Positions 13,534 through 24,563 of a DNA stretch of 64,000 nt are shown here, piece by piece. Every line of letters begins with the position of its first letter. Position 1 is the first letter of the stretch. The stretch is from Carettochelys insculpta (lineage: Eukaryota > Chordata > Testudines > Carettochelyidae): the NCBI RefSeq assembly GCF_033958435.1, contig NC_134137.1, positions 112,416,501 through 112,480,500 of the forward strand, in the 5' to 3' direction. The notes under the pieces were generated by a model. The model saw nothing but the letters and a program-made list of their open reading frames with translations, had not been told where the DNA came from and ran no database searches. The translations under genes and the position numbers were made by a program.

Positions 13534-13818
13534 GGGCTTATCTACATTAGCCCCCTCCTTTGAAGGGGACATGTAAAAGAGCCCAATCAGAGAATAACAA
13601 CTTCGAAGTTCCCTTACTGCCAAAAAGTTGTGTGAGTACTGAGAAGTGCCCGTGGCTACACTGCTTGCTGCTGCTTCAAAGTTAACAACTTCAAAGTTCT
13701 TATGGGGGGAATTGTGCTAATAAGGTGCTTCATATGCAGTGGGGTACCTCATTGCCATTCTCCAATCAGGCTCTTTTACATGCTCCCTTAGAAGGAGGGG
13801 GTAAGTGCAGACGACCCC
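13534..13818. mobile_element. MITE, 3-bp TSD ATA
   Basis: The inverted ends GGGCTTATCTACATTAGCCC and GGGGTAAGTGCAGACGACCCC are flanked by ATA at 13531-13533 and 13819-13821. Inner blocks (GAGCCCAATCAGAGAAT / CATTCTCCAATCAGGCTC type) mirror each other. Non-coding. Confidence 0.7.
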
Positions 13819-13862
13819 ATAGAGTCATAGAGTGCAAGAACTGGAAAGGACCTCAAGGGGAA
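13803..13862 (-). repeat. CR1-type LINE 3' tail fragment
   Basis: CATAGAGTCATAGAGTGCAAG followed by AACTGGAAAGGACCTCAAG reads, on the minus strand, like the conserved CR1 3' end (GGTCC...AGTTC...CTATG repeats). Only the terminal part is present. Confidence 0.5.
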
Positions 13863-14549
13863 ACATGTAGAGGGGAACTTCAGGTTACACTTATTAAAAG
13901 ATACGGTTTTGGAAACATAAATTGATGTAAAGGGAGTACTGGAGTTGAAAAGAAAAGGGCAGCTGGGTACTACCTTTGGAAATGAAGCTGAGTAGGCAAC
14001 AGGGAACTAATGATTTCAGAACATGTTTTATCTATACACAGGGAAACACTTAAATCTGGGTATTGCCCAAAAGAGCTAACACTTCACCAAATCATTTGAG
14101 TAGCCATACTCATGAGCCATGTCTACTCTAGCCAGCTATTTCGAAATAGTCATGCCAACTTTGAAATAGCGCCCACCGTGTCTACACGTGCCGAGTGCTA
14201 TTTCGAAGTTGAAATCGACGCAAGGTGGCGATATGTCAAAGTTGTTATCCTCATCAGGAGATGGGAATAGCGCCCTACTTCGATGTTGAATGTCGAAGTA
14301 GGGTGTGTGTAGACGATCTGCGTCCCACAACATCGAAATAGCAGGGTCCTCCATGGCGGCCATCAGCTGAGGGGTTGAGAGACGCTCTCTCCAGCCCCTG
14401 AGCTCTATGGTCGCCGCATGCAGCGGCCCCTTAAAGCTCCCTGCCCCCTTATTTCCTGTGCAGGAAGCTGAGAGCACGTGCAGGCAGCAGCACACGCACG
14501 TGCCCAGCCTGCACGTCCTCCCAGAGCCCCAACCCACTACCCTGCACCA

Positions 14550-15104
14550 ATGGCAGCCAGCCAGCCCCCCAGGCACCCACAGGGCACCCCCTCCAAGGGG
14601 ACCCAGGGTTCCCAGCATGCCAGCCAGCAGGGGAAGAGGCAGCGGGGTCCCTCCTGGACGGAGGCCGAGATCCGGGACCTGCTGGGACTCTGAGGCGATG
14701 AGGAGGTGCTCCAGGTAATGGGGAGCAAGAGGCAGAATGCGGATGCATTCACTCGGCTGGCTGAGGGCCTGGCTGCCCAGGGTCACCCTGCCTGCACTCC
14801 TGACCATGTCAGGAGTAAGGTAAAGGAGCTGCGGCAGGGTTACACCCGGGCCCGGGACACGGCCAGCTGGTCTGGGGCAGCCCCCGCTGCTTGCCCCTTT
14901 TACAGGGAGATCAGGGAAATCTTGGGCCCCTGGTACGCCTCCTCCCCCCAGGCCACCCTTGACACCTCAGCCAACAAGCCCCAGCAGGCCCCAGAGATGG
15001 AGTCCACCCCAGAGGCCAGGCCTGCACCCCAGGGCCCCCCCAGAAGCCCACCCCTGGGACACCAGAGGAGGAGGAGGAGGCCTACAGTGACGGGGGGCTG
15101 CTGA
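14550..15104 (+). pseudogene. Myb/SANT-like DNA-binding protein of the transposon, N-terminal part, broken
   Basis: This is the accessory DNA-binding protein that PIF/Harbinger elements encode beside the transposase. In other family members it helps import the transposase into the nucleus and bring it to the ends. Translation from ATG 14550 (context CCAATGG) gives a Pro/Gln-rich start, then a trihelix-type domain: PSWTEAEIRDLL near 14655-14690, a middle with FTRLAEGLAAQGH, then VRSKVKELRQGYTRAR and CPFYREIREILG to about 14925. A TGA at 14691-14693 sits where the family normally has tryptophan (L-stop-GDEEV), a nonsense mutation. A frame change before about 15060 then moves the acidic EEEEEAYSDG tract into another frame. 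A likely donor CGTCAG|GTGTGT is at 15180. Coding potential is otherwise well kept. Confidence 0.8.
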
Positions 15105-15538
15105 TAGCCCTCACCTCCCAGAGCTCCAGCAGGGTGTCCACCTGATGGGTGTCCCCCGACCATGGGAGCGGACCGTCAGGTGTGTACCCCCCGGTGCACA
15201 CCCTGGGGTTAAGGGGCGGGGACAAGGGACATGACCAGGACCCTCCACACACCCAGATGACTATGGCCCCGAGGACAGCAGTAGCATGTCCCTCAGAAGA
15301 GTTCATCAGCCCCTGCCCCCCCCAGCAGGACAGCACCATGCCCCATCCCTGGGGATGGGGGGAGCAGAACCTAGGGTCCCCCATGGTGTGGGGGCGGGGT
15401 TGGACACCCATCAGCAGCAGCAGCATCTCCGGGGGATGGGGATGGGGAACCAGCAGCAGAGGGGTGGAGGGACAAGGGCCACGGGTCAGGGCCCACATTA
15501 ATGGCTGTCTCCACTCTTCTTCCCCCCTCTGTTCCGCA

Positions 15539-15952
15539 GCTGCACCATCGGAGGGCCCGGAGAGCACCGGTGTGGCATCTGTGGTCCCGGACAGCCCACC
15601 AGGGCCATCGCAGCAGGCCAGCCCCTTGGCAGAGCACGGACCAGCCCCAGGACAAGCCCGACAGCAGCAGAGCCATCTGCGGGCGTCCACGGACCCCCAG
15701 CTGCTTGCCACCATCTGGCATCAGCTGGAGGTGTCTGAGCGGCTCCTGCAGGTGGAGGAGCGGCAGCTCCATCTCCAGAAGCGAGTGCTGGCCTGGCGCC
15801 AGGAGGCTTGGGGGGCCTTCATGCGTACGTTCCAGGACATTGCGCGGCACTTGGCCCCCCCTGCTGCTCTGCCCGCCGCTCCGCCTGCCTCTCCACCCAC
15901 CGTTCCGTCTGCCATCCCTCCACCATCAGCCATCCTGGGGCCTGCCGCCTAG
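15539..15952 (+). pseudogene. Myb/SANT-like protein, C-terminal exon
   Basis: A pyrimidine-rich tract ending TGTTCCGCAG at 15529-15538 is a good splice acceptor. The frame that follows runs to TAG 15950-15952. It encodes a Ser/Pro-rich linker and then an amphipathic helix (LEVSERLLQVEERQLHLQKR, continuing to about ARHLAP) that in this family forms the C-terminal coiled coil, probably for partner binding. Assigned as the second exon of the gene starting at 14550. It lies in a different frame from that exon, consistent with an intron and with frame damage upstream. Confidence 0.7.
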
Positions 15953-16253
15953 GGGGACCATGGGCCTCTGGACACTGCCCAGCCCTATCTGCTAGTTCTC
16001 CCGGCCCCCACCAAACCTCGGTGGGGCCTCCGGCCCAGACATGGGTCATGCCCCACAACACCAGGCGCTGGACAGTAGGGGGTGCAAGGCTGAGGACATT
16101 GCCCCCCAAGGCCCCCCTCCTTTGTACATATTCCACCCATCTTTGTAAATAGCTTTTGTTCTACCCCCATTTAGTAGCTGCCCCCCCATGTACATAGTTC
16201 CCCCCTTCTTTTAATAATAAGGTTGCACTGTTTTGTTTCAAACAAAATTTCCA

Positions 16254-16259
16254 TTTATT
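16254..16259 (-). promoter_or_regulatory. Polyadenylation signal for the transposase gene
   Basis: AATAAA on the minus strand, 124 bp past the transposase stop. The plus-strand gene ends in AATAATAAGG-type sequence at about 16212-16222, so the two convergent transcripts would overlap by tens of bases at their 3' ends. Confidence 0.55.
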
Positions 16260-16382
16260 TCAAAGAAAAGTGTGGGTGTATGTGCTCTTGGGTGTTCTGT
16301 GGTGTGGGCGTGGGGGCAGGGAGTGTTGTGGAGGATCGGGGGGTGCAGTGGGTGGCTCACCCACAGCTGGCCCTGCCAGCGT

Positions 16383-17133
16383 TCACCCCGCAGCCTGGTC
16401 AAAATGGGCCCTCAGGGCCTCCCGGACCCGGATCCCCTCAGGGTCGACCTCGCGACTGGGGGCAGCAGGTGGCTGGACATCGGCCCTGCCAGCCTCCACA
16501 GACCAGCCCTGGAACAAGGCTTCTCCCTTGCTCTCGACCAGGTTGTGGAATGTGCTGCATTCACCCACAACCTGGGGGATGTTGGTGAGGCCTGCATCCA
16601 GGTGGGTGAGGAGACACCTCCACTGCCCTTTGAGGCTGCCGAAAGTGCGCTCGACCACCTGGCGCGCATAGTTCAAGAGCATGTTGAACCGCTTCTGGCA
16701 GGCTGTGAGATGGCCCGTGTAGGGGTGTATGAGCCAGGGCCGGAGCGGGTATGCTGCACCTGCAATTAGGCAGAGGGGCATGGTAGTGTCCCCCACAGGG
16801 ATCTCCCGCTGGGGGAAGTAGGTCCCCACCTCCAGCCAGCGGCACAGGCCCGAATTTCTGAACACCTGGGTGTCGTGGGTGCCGCCAGGCCAGCCAACAT
16901 AAATGTCCAAGAAGCGTCCCCGGCTGTCCACCAAGGCCTGGAAGACCACGGAACGGTATCCCTTCCTATTGAGGAAGTGTCCTCCGCTGTGCTCCTGGGC
17001 ATGGATGGGGATATGGGTCCCATCTAGGGCCCCAAAGCAATTTGGGAAGCCCAGGCTGTCAAACCCCGTGATGGCGGCATCCAGGTCCCCAAGCCACACA
17101 AGCCTGTGGAGGAGCAGGGCATTGATTGCGTGG
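16383..17133 (-). CDS. HARBI1-like DDE transposase, second exon
   Basis: This is the catalytic half of a PIF/Harbinger transposase (DDE_Tnp_4 fold), which cuts and joins the element ends. Reading the minus strand: CFGALDGTHIPI carries the first catalytic Asp, GGTHDTQVFRNSG the second, and ARQVVERTFGSLKGQWRCL the Glu, in the order and context expected. The frame continues to TGA at 16383-16385 without a stop. The frame itself is open from 17219, but 17134-17219 looks intronic (TCTTGTGTTCTTCCCCTGCA then CATCAG). Spliced at that acceptor, the exon is out of phase with exon 1 (see intron), so this copy may not make a functional enzyme. Confidence 0.85.
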
Positions 17134-17283
17134 CTGATGTGCAGGGGAAGAACACAAGAGAGCACCGGTGAGGCGTGTGCAGGGTGTGTCTGGCCCTCCC
17201 CACAGGGCTCCCCCCACACAGTGTTCCCCCCCTCCCCACAGGGTTCCCCCCTCCCCCCAGGGTTCCCCCCCGGGTCCTTTTAC
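17134..17283 (-). other. Probable transposase intron with a phase conflict
   Basis: On the minus strand, GGAG|GTAAAAGG (donor, 17284/17283) and a pyrimidine tract ending CTGCACATCAG (acceptor, 17134/17133) bracket 150 bp of G-rich low-complexity DNA. Exon 1 ends at a codon boundary, but the acceptor enters exon 2 at the third codon position, so joining these sites runs into a stop shortly afterwards. Either another splice site is used or this copy has a 1-nt indel. Confidence 0.55.
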
Positions 17284-17769
17284 CTCCATGAGGACAGCCC
17301 CGATGGTGGTCTTGCCAATACCAAACTGCTGCCCCACGGATCGGTAGCTGTCTGGAGTGGCCAGCTTCCAGACAGCAATGCCAACCCGTTTCTCTACTGT
17401 CAGGGCACGTCGCATGGGGGTGTCCTGGTGCCATAAGGCAGGGGTGAGCCACTGGCACAGCTCCAGGAATGTCTGCCGGCTCATACAAAAGTTCCGGAGC
17501 CAGCGCTCATTGTCCCACTCACCGAGCACCAGCTGCTCCCACCAGTCTGTGCTTGTGGGGTATTTCCACAGCCGGCAGCATGTGGGGCGGGAGTGGGCTG
17601 GGAGGGCAGCAAGGTCTGAGGCTGCTTCCTCATCCCCTGGGGGCAGCTTATCTTCCTCAAATAAAAGATGTTCAGCTGCCTCCTGCATGGCACTGAGCAG
17701 GGTAGCCACTGGTCCTCCAGGGGCGGGTGTGTGGGCCTCTGGCTGCTCCTGCTGCTGCTGGAGGTCCAT
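17284..17769 (-). CDS. HARBI1-like transposase, first exon (DNA-binding region)
   Basis: It starts at ATG 17767-17769 with a Gln-rich MDLQQQQEQPEA. An acidic segment and then WEQLVLGEWDNERWLRNFCM and FLELCQWLTPAL follow, then a helix-turn-helix-like part (VGIAVWKLATPDSYRSVGQQ; FGIGKTTIGAVLMEV), the arrangement seen in HARBI1-type transposases. There are 162 codons with no stop. The start region is what the family-A MITEs retain. Confidence 0.82.
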
Positions 17770-18123
17770 GCTGCTTCCACGGGGTGCGTGCTTGTGGCTT
17801 TGCAGACCGCGTGCTGTGCAGGCTGAGTGTGTCTGGGAGGGGCCCTTTAAGGGAGCGGCTAGCTGTTGCCCCGGAAGTGCTAGTCCGCCCTGTGACCCTG
17901 TCTGCAGCTGTTCTTGGCACCCTTATTTCGATTTGGGCCTCTTTTGTGTGTAGACGCTCCCCTGCAGCGCCTATTTCGATGTAGTGCTGTCCAACATCAA
18001 CATTGAACGTCGGCGGCACCAGCCCTGGAGGATGTGTAGACGCTATTCATCGAAATAGCTGATTTTGATTTCGCTACATCGAAATAAGCTATTTCGAAGT
18101 AGCATCCCAGTGTATACGTAGCT

Positions 18124-20167
18124 ATAGTGGTGTAATAATGATGGACTGGACTTTGCTGGGCAGTAAGGGTGCATAAAGAATTTAGCAAAGCTGACTCAAC
18201 AATGTTAAGAAAGTCTGTACTATATGAGTGCCTCATTTTCTCTGAAACTAGATTGCTTGTCTTGGAATTAGTGGGGCATAGATACCATAATGAGACCTGT
18301 GGGAAGAACTTCACATTCTAAGCGAAGTCATTAGTCTGCTTCTGCCAGTTTTGATGCTGCTTTTTCCCCAGTTGGTGGACTGTTGTCTTTGTCCCTGGTT
18401 TCTCTTTTTTGCTTTTCTTTTTAGACTAAAGGAACCTGGAACTGAAGAGAGACATGATTATAACCAACTTCAGCTTTTATAGGTCAGTACAGCTTCACTT
18501 TAGCTATAAATCTCAGCAAAACAAAACAAACAAACAAACAAAAAAAGAAACAAAAAACAAAACAAAACAAAAAAAAAACAACAGAAAGAGAAAGGCTGAC
18601 GTGAAAATATCCAGTCTTTTAGCAAGGCTCTTATTACAGATTTCTGAAGCTCTCTCATTACTTCCAAACCATGCTTGGTTCAGCACTGTCATGCCACAAT
18701 CAATCATTGGTGATTTTAATGTGAATGAGGATAAAATTTGTCAAAGGGAAGAACTGAATGATGACATACAGAGCATCTGATCCATTGTATATTCCAGATG
18801 GATGGGTCATCTTGGGAGTAGAGTGTGTTTATCAATGGTTCCAATTAACAATCTGAGTGCAGAAGATGCAATAAAAGTTATTGTCAGGGTATCGCCATGT
18901 AAGATCTTATAAACATGTTATGGGAGAAGAGAGAAGGCAGACATCACAGAGATTCCCTAAGGACCACCTCTGTTAGTTCATACCGGTCTGATATTTTGGT
19001 TCAGATGCTATATATATGGTCAGATATGGACTGCTCATGGGACTCATGTCCAAATGACCACCCTGATCAGAGTTTTAGATTTGTCATTAAACCTAAAATA
19101 AGACACCTTTTGTGTGATTTAAATTCACCATGATTGTGAGATTTCCCTGTCAAAGATCTCTGAAGTTCTAGTTATATGGTGGCAATCAGAAATTAAGGTA
19201 AATTCTCCTCTTGCTGACATAACGAAATGAGAGTAGCTGAAGCAGGTGTCCAACTTAATCATTTGCCTCATTGTTGTAATTTAGTGCCTTAGAACTCTGT
19301 AATGCTTACATATAAGTTTGATAGAATTTGGCATTCTTCTGCTCCTGTAATTCTGGTTTGTTAATGTGCAGATAAATGTACTTGCTTTCAGCATAATGCC
19401 TAAGGGAACCATAAATCAATGGCAGACAATTCTTTAAGTATGGAACTGGCCCAAGTATTTGCTAAGATTAAAAAAAGCAAATACATTTTTTCTTCTATTT
19501 TTTATTTATTGTTTTTATTGTTCATTTAAATAAGCCCTATTTGCTTCACTTTCAGTGCAATGAAATGATACTTAACTCAATGAGAGGACATTCCCAGTGT
19601 GCTTATTCTGAGACACTAGACAACATTAAGGTTCAAAACACTCCTTTAATAGTCTTTCCTTTCTTCTAATTTATTAATCAAAACAAATGGCTTCCATCAA
19701 TGTGTTATAGTAGGTAAACAAATTTATTAAACAGAACCTTATAATATCTTAATCCCTGGTTTCTGTAAATATATATGCCTTAAATTTACTCCCAAACCAT
19801 TGACTTTTCTGGGTGTTTCTATCAGCGTGGTTTCTCTTTATCCTATGCCATGAATTGGCCAATATGATCCCTCTGTTTGTTAGAGTTATGGCTTCTCAGC
19901 TGTGGTTCATAGGCTACATATTGTTTTGGAGATTTGCTTTTAGCTCCAGTGGCAGAGGCTTGTAATTTTGAGGTCTGATCCAAATTCCACTGCATTCACA
20001 GGCAAAAATCTCATTTACCTAAGTAATGCAGGATCAGATCCCTCAAACATTTTTACATTTTTTTAAGCAGGGGAATCTAAATTCTTGCTTAGCTGTCATC
20101 ACGAATTTTCCACTAGTCAACAGGCATGGCCGAGGCAGAAGGGAAAGTATCTGTAAAAATGTAATAG
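18124..20167. other. No recognised genes
   Basis: Apart from the A-rich simple repeat listed separately, I see nothing I can name in this stretch. Confidence 0.5.
18518..18595. repeat. A-rich (AAAC)n low-complexity repeat
   Basis: Runs of AAACAAACAAAC and AACAAAACAAAAC. This may be the poly(A)-like end of an unidentified retroelement, but no body was seen. Confidence 0.8.
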
Positions 20168-20475
20168 TGGCTGAGATAGCTAAATGGTTAGATCATTAGA
20201 CTTGTGAACCAAAAGTTGGGCACTCTGTTCTACAGGGGGACTTCTAAGGTGCTGGGGTAGGTTAGATTTCTGGGGGAAGAATAACTAAGTGGTTTGCACA
20301 TTAGCCTGCTAAACATGGGGTTGTAAGTTAAAGCCTTGAGGGGGCTGTTTAGGAGTCAGGGGAAAATCAATGGGAGGGGGACTACAGCAGGGAGGGTGCT
20401 GGGTCCTTCTGTGATGTAGCAGATTGGACTTTATGACCTGTCAAATTCCCTTCTGGATGTATGAGCTAGGGATGA
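20168..20475 (+). mobile_element. tRNA-derived SINE of turtle (Cry) type, decayed
   Basis: From about 20272 the sequence has a tRNA-like head: ACTAAGTGGTTTGCACATTA (box A region), CCTGCTAAACATGGGGTTGT, and GTTGTAAGTTAAAGCC (box B region). Then come the body CTTGAGGGGGC...GGTGCTGGGTCCTTCTG and the tail TTGGACTTTATGACCTG...CCTTCTGG. This order matches my knowledge of cryptodiran turtle SINEs. A second head-like segment at 20168-20271 (GATAGCTAAATGGTTAGA) precedes it, so this could be a dimer or one SINE inserted beside another. It is mutated at many CpG-derived sites, hence old. Confidence 0.65.
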
Positions 20476-22574
20476 AGCACTTTCATACATCAAAGTAGGG
20501 CTTTTTGAATTACTTTCTTTTACTTATCTGGTTTATAATTCTAGCCTTTGTTCCCTTTGCGAATTGTTTGCAAGCAATTGTTAATTTTTATAAATGTAGT
20601 TTTATACTATTTTAGTCTGGAGTTTGTTGTGTTTTCCCATCTCTGTTTATAAATTTAGAAGTTAAAAATGAAAATATAATAAAACTTTTGTAGCATTTGT
20701 CTGCTGTACTTTCCCTTCCGGTTTATGGTTTATTTTTAATGAATGACTTCATGCTGTTAAAGAATGTAATGGAACAATGGAAATGAAATTTGTATCAGAA
20801 GGTGACCAACAGTCCTAGGTCCAGATAAATTAGAACTTTCAAAACTAATATAAAAGAGTATTTTTATGGCTCTTGTCTGAGCCCTCTCCAGTGTATGAAC
20901 ATCCTTGATTTGTAGACAGCAGAGCTGGACACTGTATCCCAGCAGAAGTCATAGCAGTACCAAGCACAGAGGAAAAAAGAATTTCTTTATTCCTATTCTC
21001 AGTTCTCCTTTATTCTTTTATTCTTATTCTTTTTCTTATTGTTATTCACAGTGTTAGCACTGAAGTTTTTTAGATCTCATTTTTTTTTTATTTTTTTAGT
21101 TTAAGCCATGAGCAGATTTAAATGTTCGATGTCACAGCAGATATGATTGAGATGTTTCATCATTGAATATTCAGGGTGATGATGTTAAACTCTGTGGTAG
21201 GTTTATGTCCCTCACAAGTGTTGAGATGCACAAAAATTGTTTTTTTATCTAAAATGAGCTTCCTATTGATCCCAGCTGGTAAGGTTCCCAGCTGCAATAT
21301 TTTACATAACGCAAAAGTATTCTCTGAAATAACATCTAGAACATTTTTGTCTAAAATAAAATAAGACAGTAAGGATGGTCAAAAATTTCCATTGAACTTG
21401 TTTTTGATGGAAAACATGGATTCTTTTGACCAAATACTTTTCTGAGGTGAAAGTATTTGAAAGAATCCTACCATGGTGCCTCCAGAAAGTTGTAGTTCGG
21501 GTTCTTCACATCCCCAGTCTTCTCTGTGAAGTAGCTGGTTCAGCTGGATTACAACTCCCATGATGCACCTCAGTGATTCATTTGGCACATCGTAAGAGAT
21601 GTGAGTGCACCTGTCTGATAGAGGAATGAAAACCAGGAAAAATGGGGCATTGAATGACTAGAATTATGACTCCCATGAGGCAATACAACTTTATTTATTT
21701 GTTTATTTATTGGGGAAAAAAATCAGGTTTAAAGCAAAAGGTTTGGCGAGCATACTTTCATTTACTTTATAAATGTCTGGTTTTGGATTATTTAGCCAAA
21801 ACAACCAATCAATCAATTAATAAATGAACCCAAAACATTTTCCAGACTGATCTACAAATTAATTGATGCTTTGATAATACGAAAAAGCGACATTACTTAA
21901 CCAATTTTTCACAAACCTATTTTTTACAAATTCATAATAATTATATTGTTTAGTAAAAGTGTAAATAGACACATGGGATTACAAGCTAATATTTATTATA
22001 TTTTTATTTGTAAATTTACCTATGTGATAAATATGAAAAGTTATTTTAAAGTCTAATTCCCCCTTGCTGAAAGATGGAAAAGGAAGTCAGTAAAGATACT
22101 AAACATATTCAAATACATTATCCTTTGGGAGAAAAAAAAACAACCCCGATCCATCTGAACAGGAGTCCAACTGGGATTTCAATAGCATACTCCTTTTTAT
22201 ATTTAAGCAATTTAATAGATTTGGCGGTTCAAGAAAATCCATTTCACTCTGAACCTTATAACTTTCCACTTTTTCAGTTGTGCATGATGTAGCTCACACT
22301 GTCTTCACACAGAGGGCACTTTATTCCTCTGTATTGCTGTTTCATATGCCATTTACATCAGCCTTTCACCAGACAGACAAAACTGAGTCCAGAACGTTAT
22401 AGTAACATTTGTTTCTGTGGTTGATGTGGCCCAGCACATATTAATTGGTTATTTACTGCATATTTATCAACCAGATTGCAGACTATTGCCATTCTGAGGC
22501 CAACAGCCTTTATTAAAAGTGATTCAGTTGCAATATAATGACTTTCACTGCATACCTGGTATTGTTGTTATGAA
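20476..22574. other. A+T-rich DNA without recognisable genes
   Basis: I see no gene or clear repeat boundary. Short frames at 21176-21588 and 22074-22292 show no domain. Confidence 0.5.
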
Positions 22575-22640
22575 TGTGTGTGTATATATATATGTGTGTG
22601 TGTGTATGTGTGAAACACTGTAACTATGTGTGTATATATA
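22575..22640. repeat. (TG)n/(TA)n microsatellite
   Basis: Alternating TGTGTG and TATATA blocks with interruptions. Confidence 0.9.
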
Positions 22641-23065
22641 ATAGTGTACACAGACCCTTGTTAATTTTACTAATCATTTGCTACCAAAACATTAATTTAG
22701 AAATCCAGAACACTGAAAAATGTTGTATGCATTATCTCCAGTGATATTTTCTTTCTTCTGCTGCCGTGCAAGCTCTGAAATATCTTTAATGAAACAGTAT
22801 TATTGGTGGAACTGGCACAATACCAACTGGTAGTTGCCATGGCAATCATAATTATTAAGTATTTAATTGCCCAGCATCTTTATGGTTCAGCATCAGTTGA
22901 AGGAAATTCAATTAGTCAAGCAAGCTGACAGTCCCAACAAACATTTGCTTCTTCCCTTTAATGGACTCAACCTTGAAACATAAAATGTGGATTTTCTTCA
23001 CTTTTCTGGACAGTGTCCTACCATGAGCAAAAGTCCATACCCAGCTCACAGAATAAATGCCTTAA

Positions 23066-23360
23066 GGGTATAGCTACATTGAGAGTTTAAGGGTGTAATT
23101 GCCATGCTCACATGTAACTTGTGCAAGTACAAAAAGCAGCTTTGATGCCTAGCAAGGTTAGTGGCAGCAAAGACATGGTTGAGACATTCTGGGTGCATAT
23201 GGAGCAGTTTCAGGCAAACTTGCACTCAGCTCAGCTCAGCTCAGCCACGTCTTCACTGTCAGCCACTATGTTGACACAACTACATGGCTATGCTGATTAG
23301 AGATAATGCATACATGAACAGGGGAAATCACACCCCCTCTTTGGCAACGTAAACATAGCC
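23066..23360. mobile_element. MITE, 3-bp TSD TAA
   Basis: The ends GGGTATAGCTAC and (complement) GGCTATGTTTACG are flanked by TAA at 23063-23065 and 23361-23363. A short (CTCAG)n array lies inside at about 23225-23244. Non-coding. Confidence 0.65.
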
Positions 23361-23574
23361 TAAGAGAGAATGGGAGAAGAAGGACTAAAGTGGTGAGAGA
23401 TCTATGGGTGAAAACAGTTATAAAAGAGGCAGGTGTATTACAGATAATACAGTTAAGTCTATTTGAAAATCATACATTTTTGGAGTGGGGGGGTGGCTGG
23501 AACAATTTTCATGGTGGAAGTGCCGAGGTTACAGTTGAGGTGCATTGGAGGGTTGTTATTTAAAAGCTGATGCT

Positions 23575-24012
23575 TTCCAGACAGAATTTGCTTTCTGAAC
23601 ATTGGAATTCAGTCTCTAAGGTTACAGTTACAAAAATGAGTTTGGATGACAAAATTCTGGTTTTGTCGACAAAACTGGTGGAATGTCCACACCCAAAAAG
23701 TGTTTTGTTGACAGTTTGTCAACAAAACTCAGCTCTTTCGCTGGCAGCATTCTGCCTCAAAGCCATGAGGCATAACACTGTTGTGACAGAATCTGTTGAC
23801 AAAAAAGCCTTGTGGATGCTCTGGTGGGCATTCTGTTGACAGGCAGGGCATCTAGAACACTTGGCAGCCCTGTCTGCTTTGCTTCCAGGTGCTTGGTTTG
23901 TCAAGAGAGCTCTCCCAACTGGCTTTTGTGTGTGGCCGCATTCTGTATATGGAAATTTTGTCAGGAAATCTCTTCCAACAGTGACTTCTGTTGACAGAGA
24001 GCTATAGTATAA
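23575..24012. mobile_element. MITE of the GTTGACA/TGTCAAC family
   Basis: Repeated mirrored blocks (TTTTGTTGACAGTTTGTCAAC; GGTGGAATGTCCA; TTCTGTTGACAGAGAGCT) align throughout with the element at 46465-46915. The two copies together define one family. The edges are approximate here because the left terminus is decayed. Confidence 0.65.
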
Positions 24013-24529
24013 CCCGAGCCTGATTATCAATCAAGCATCTTTCAGGAGCACTAAGGTCAACTTTCAGACACATTAGGAAATAAATGCTGGTGGCAGAAAA
24101 ATAACTATCTAAGAAACCCGTATACAGAGGCAGGTCAAAATGAAGGTGGCACCACACATGGATATAAATTACATTTGGGTTTTAATTAAAAGCATAGAAC
24201 AATGGATGATTTTGGTTGGGTTTTCAAAGTACCTTGCACAATTGGCTCTGCATAAATAATACATTTTGATTAAGCAAAGATTCCTTCAGATTCACAGATA
24301 GAAAGCCAGCAGATTAGCCCACCTAAATTGTTACTATTAAACACACTGGCAGAAAGGCCAGCTGCCATTACAAGCTGAAATGGCAGCAGTTTTAATTATT
24401 AGATCTGATCAAAAACTCTTCACTGACAATAATATTTGTTGTAAATTTTGGCAGGTTTTGTTTTGCAAACCCTTGGTTTGTTTTTTTTTTTGGTTTGGTT
24501 TGCTTTATTATTATTATTATTATTATTAC

Positions 24530-24563
<34 letters not shown>

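Larger units (their letters stand above)
14115..18123 (+). mobile_element. Two-gene PIF/Harbinger DNA transposon, near-autonomous but decayed
   Basis: The ends AGCCATGTCTACTCTAG and (complement) AGCTACGTATACACTGG form the terminal inverted repeats, flanked by ATG at 14112-14114 and ATA at 18124-18126, a near-matching 3-bp duplication. The 4.0-kb interior carries the two genes typical of this superfamily: a Myb/SANT-like DNA-binding protein on the plus strand and a HARBI1-like DDE transposase on the minus strand, arranged tail to tail. Its outer ~320 and ~350 bp match the ~700-bp family-A MITEs in this window, so it represents their progenitor type. Both genes carry defects in this copy. Confidence 0.88.

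Noticed and set aside
14136..14807. 223-codon minus-strand frame
   Set aside because: Runs across the Harbinger end and antisense to the Myb/SANT gene; a shadow frame.
20272..20360. Functional tRNA gene
   Set aside because: The tRNA-like head continues into a SINE body and tail, and its boxes are mutated.
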